NCBI GenBank assembly: GCA_949710005.1
Contig: OX453282.1
Span: 7,659,465 to 7,723,464, forward strand
Origin: Ricordea florida
Lineage: Eukaryota; Cnidaria; Anthozoa; Corallimorpharia; Ricordeidae
Reading direction: 5' to 3'
DNA: 64,000 nucleotides
This document shows positions 63,899 through 64,000 of the stretch, piece by piece; the stretch's first letter is position 1; every line of letters starts with the position of its first letter. Under the pieces are notes generated by a model that was given only the letters and a program-made list of their open reading frames with translations, had not been told where the DNA came from and searched no databases. The position numbers and the translations under genes were made by a program.

Positions 63899-64000
63899 GA
63901 AACAAGAGAGTAGCGGTTCCCCCTTTCTTCTTATATTTCCAAAACGAACATGTTTTGCGTGCTTTAGGCGAAGAGTATGATGTCAGTATTTTTAATCTTC
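63899..64000. other. Window end, nothing recognised
   Basis: About 100 bases of non-repeat sequence with no feature that I can support. Confidence 0.4.

Noticed and set aside
62420-63980. Two overlapping frames of 497 and 408 codons with a repeating Phe/Gln/Pro/Arg pattern
   Set aside because: They are translations of a 29-bp minisatellite in two frames. The apparent protein repeat is a by-product of unit length not divisible by 3 and absence of stops.

Overview
This window reads as nuclear DNA of an animal. Genes are AT-rich, intron-split with GT-AG junctions, and embedded in a dense mix of DNA transposons, foldback MITEs, LINE 3' ends, tRNA-derived SINEs and minisatellites. One gene is a complete CFAP57, a protein of motile cilia. 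The repeat mix (THAP/YqaJ ISL2EU-type element, palindromic MITEs, hammerhead-like motifs) and the sequence style suggest a cnidarian, most likely an anthozoan (coral or anemone). That placement is inference; no species can be named from the sequence alone.

Layout. (1) 1-15299 and 22780-30909 are two copies, A and B, of one segmental duplication in the same orientation, separated by about 7.5 kb of other DNA. Each carries exons 1-3 of a von Willebrand A (vWA) protein gene. Copy A is swollen by insertions: a 2.4-kb TAG...CTA element with 9-bp target duplications and a 0.9-kb long-TIR element nested in it, then a 6.3-kb ISL2EU-type transposon with a 3.5-kb minisatellite-bearing element nested in one of its genes, then a LINE end and a GTATGT-rich element. 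Copy B has its own insertions: a SWIM/YqaJ gene island, a 562-bp GCGGTTTT-rich element and a different LINE end. Each copy supplies the empty site for insertions in the other. (2) 15300-22780 holds two possible 3' exons for copy A, several MITEs and one SINE. (3) 27149-35036 (+) is the complete vWA gene, six exons, 556 residues, all introns phase 0. (4) 36728-56633 (-) is CFAP57, 17 exons, 1214 residues, with four kinds of tandem array, two SINEs and several MITEs in its introns. It is convergent with the vWA gene. (5) 56.7-64 kb is mostly gene-poor: MITEs, one doubtful secreted small ORF, a perfect foldback element and a 1.4-kb palindromic minisatellite.

Most notable points. The vWA protein has the same roughly 100-residue GKGFYxLxKPE domain at both ends. 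Between copies A and B, the exons for the N-terminal domain differ by about 8-10%, almost all amino-acid changing, while the adjoining intron differs by about 2%. That pattern suggests diversifying selection or exon-limited conversion. Copy A has a 1-base insertion that destroys the vWA metal-binding motif, yet the shifted frame runs without a stop through two correctly spliced downstream exons to give a possible 267-residue protein with a new tail. Removing the 3.5-kb minisatellite element together with one copy of its 8-bp target duplication restores the ISL2EU reading frame exactly.
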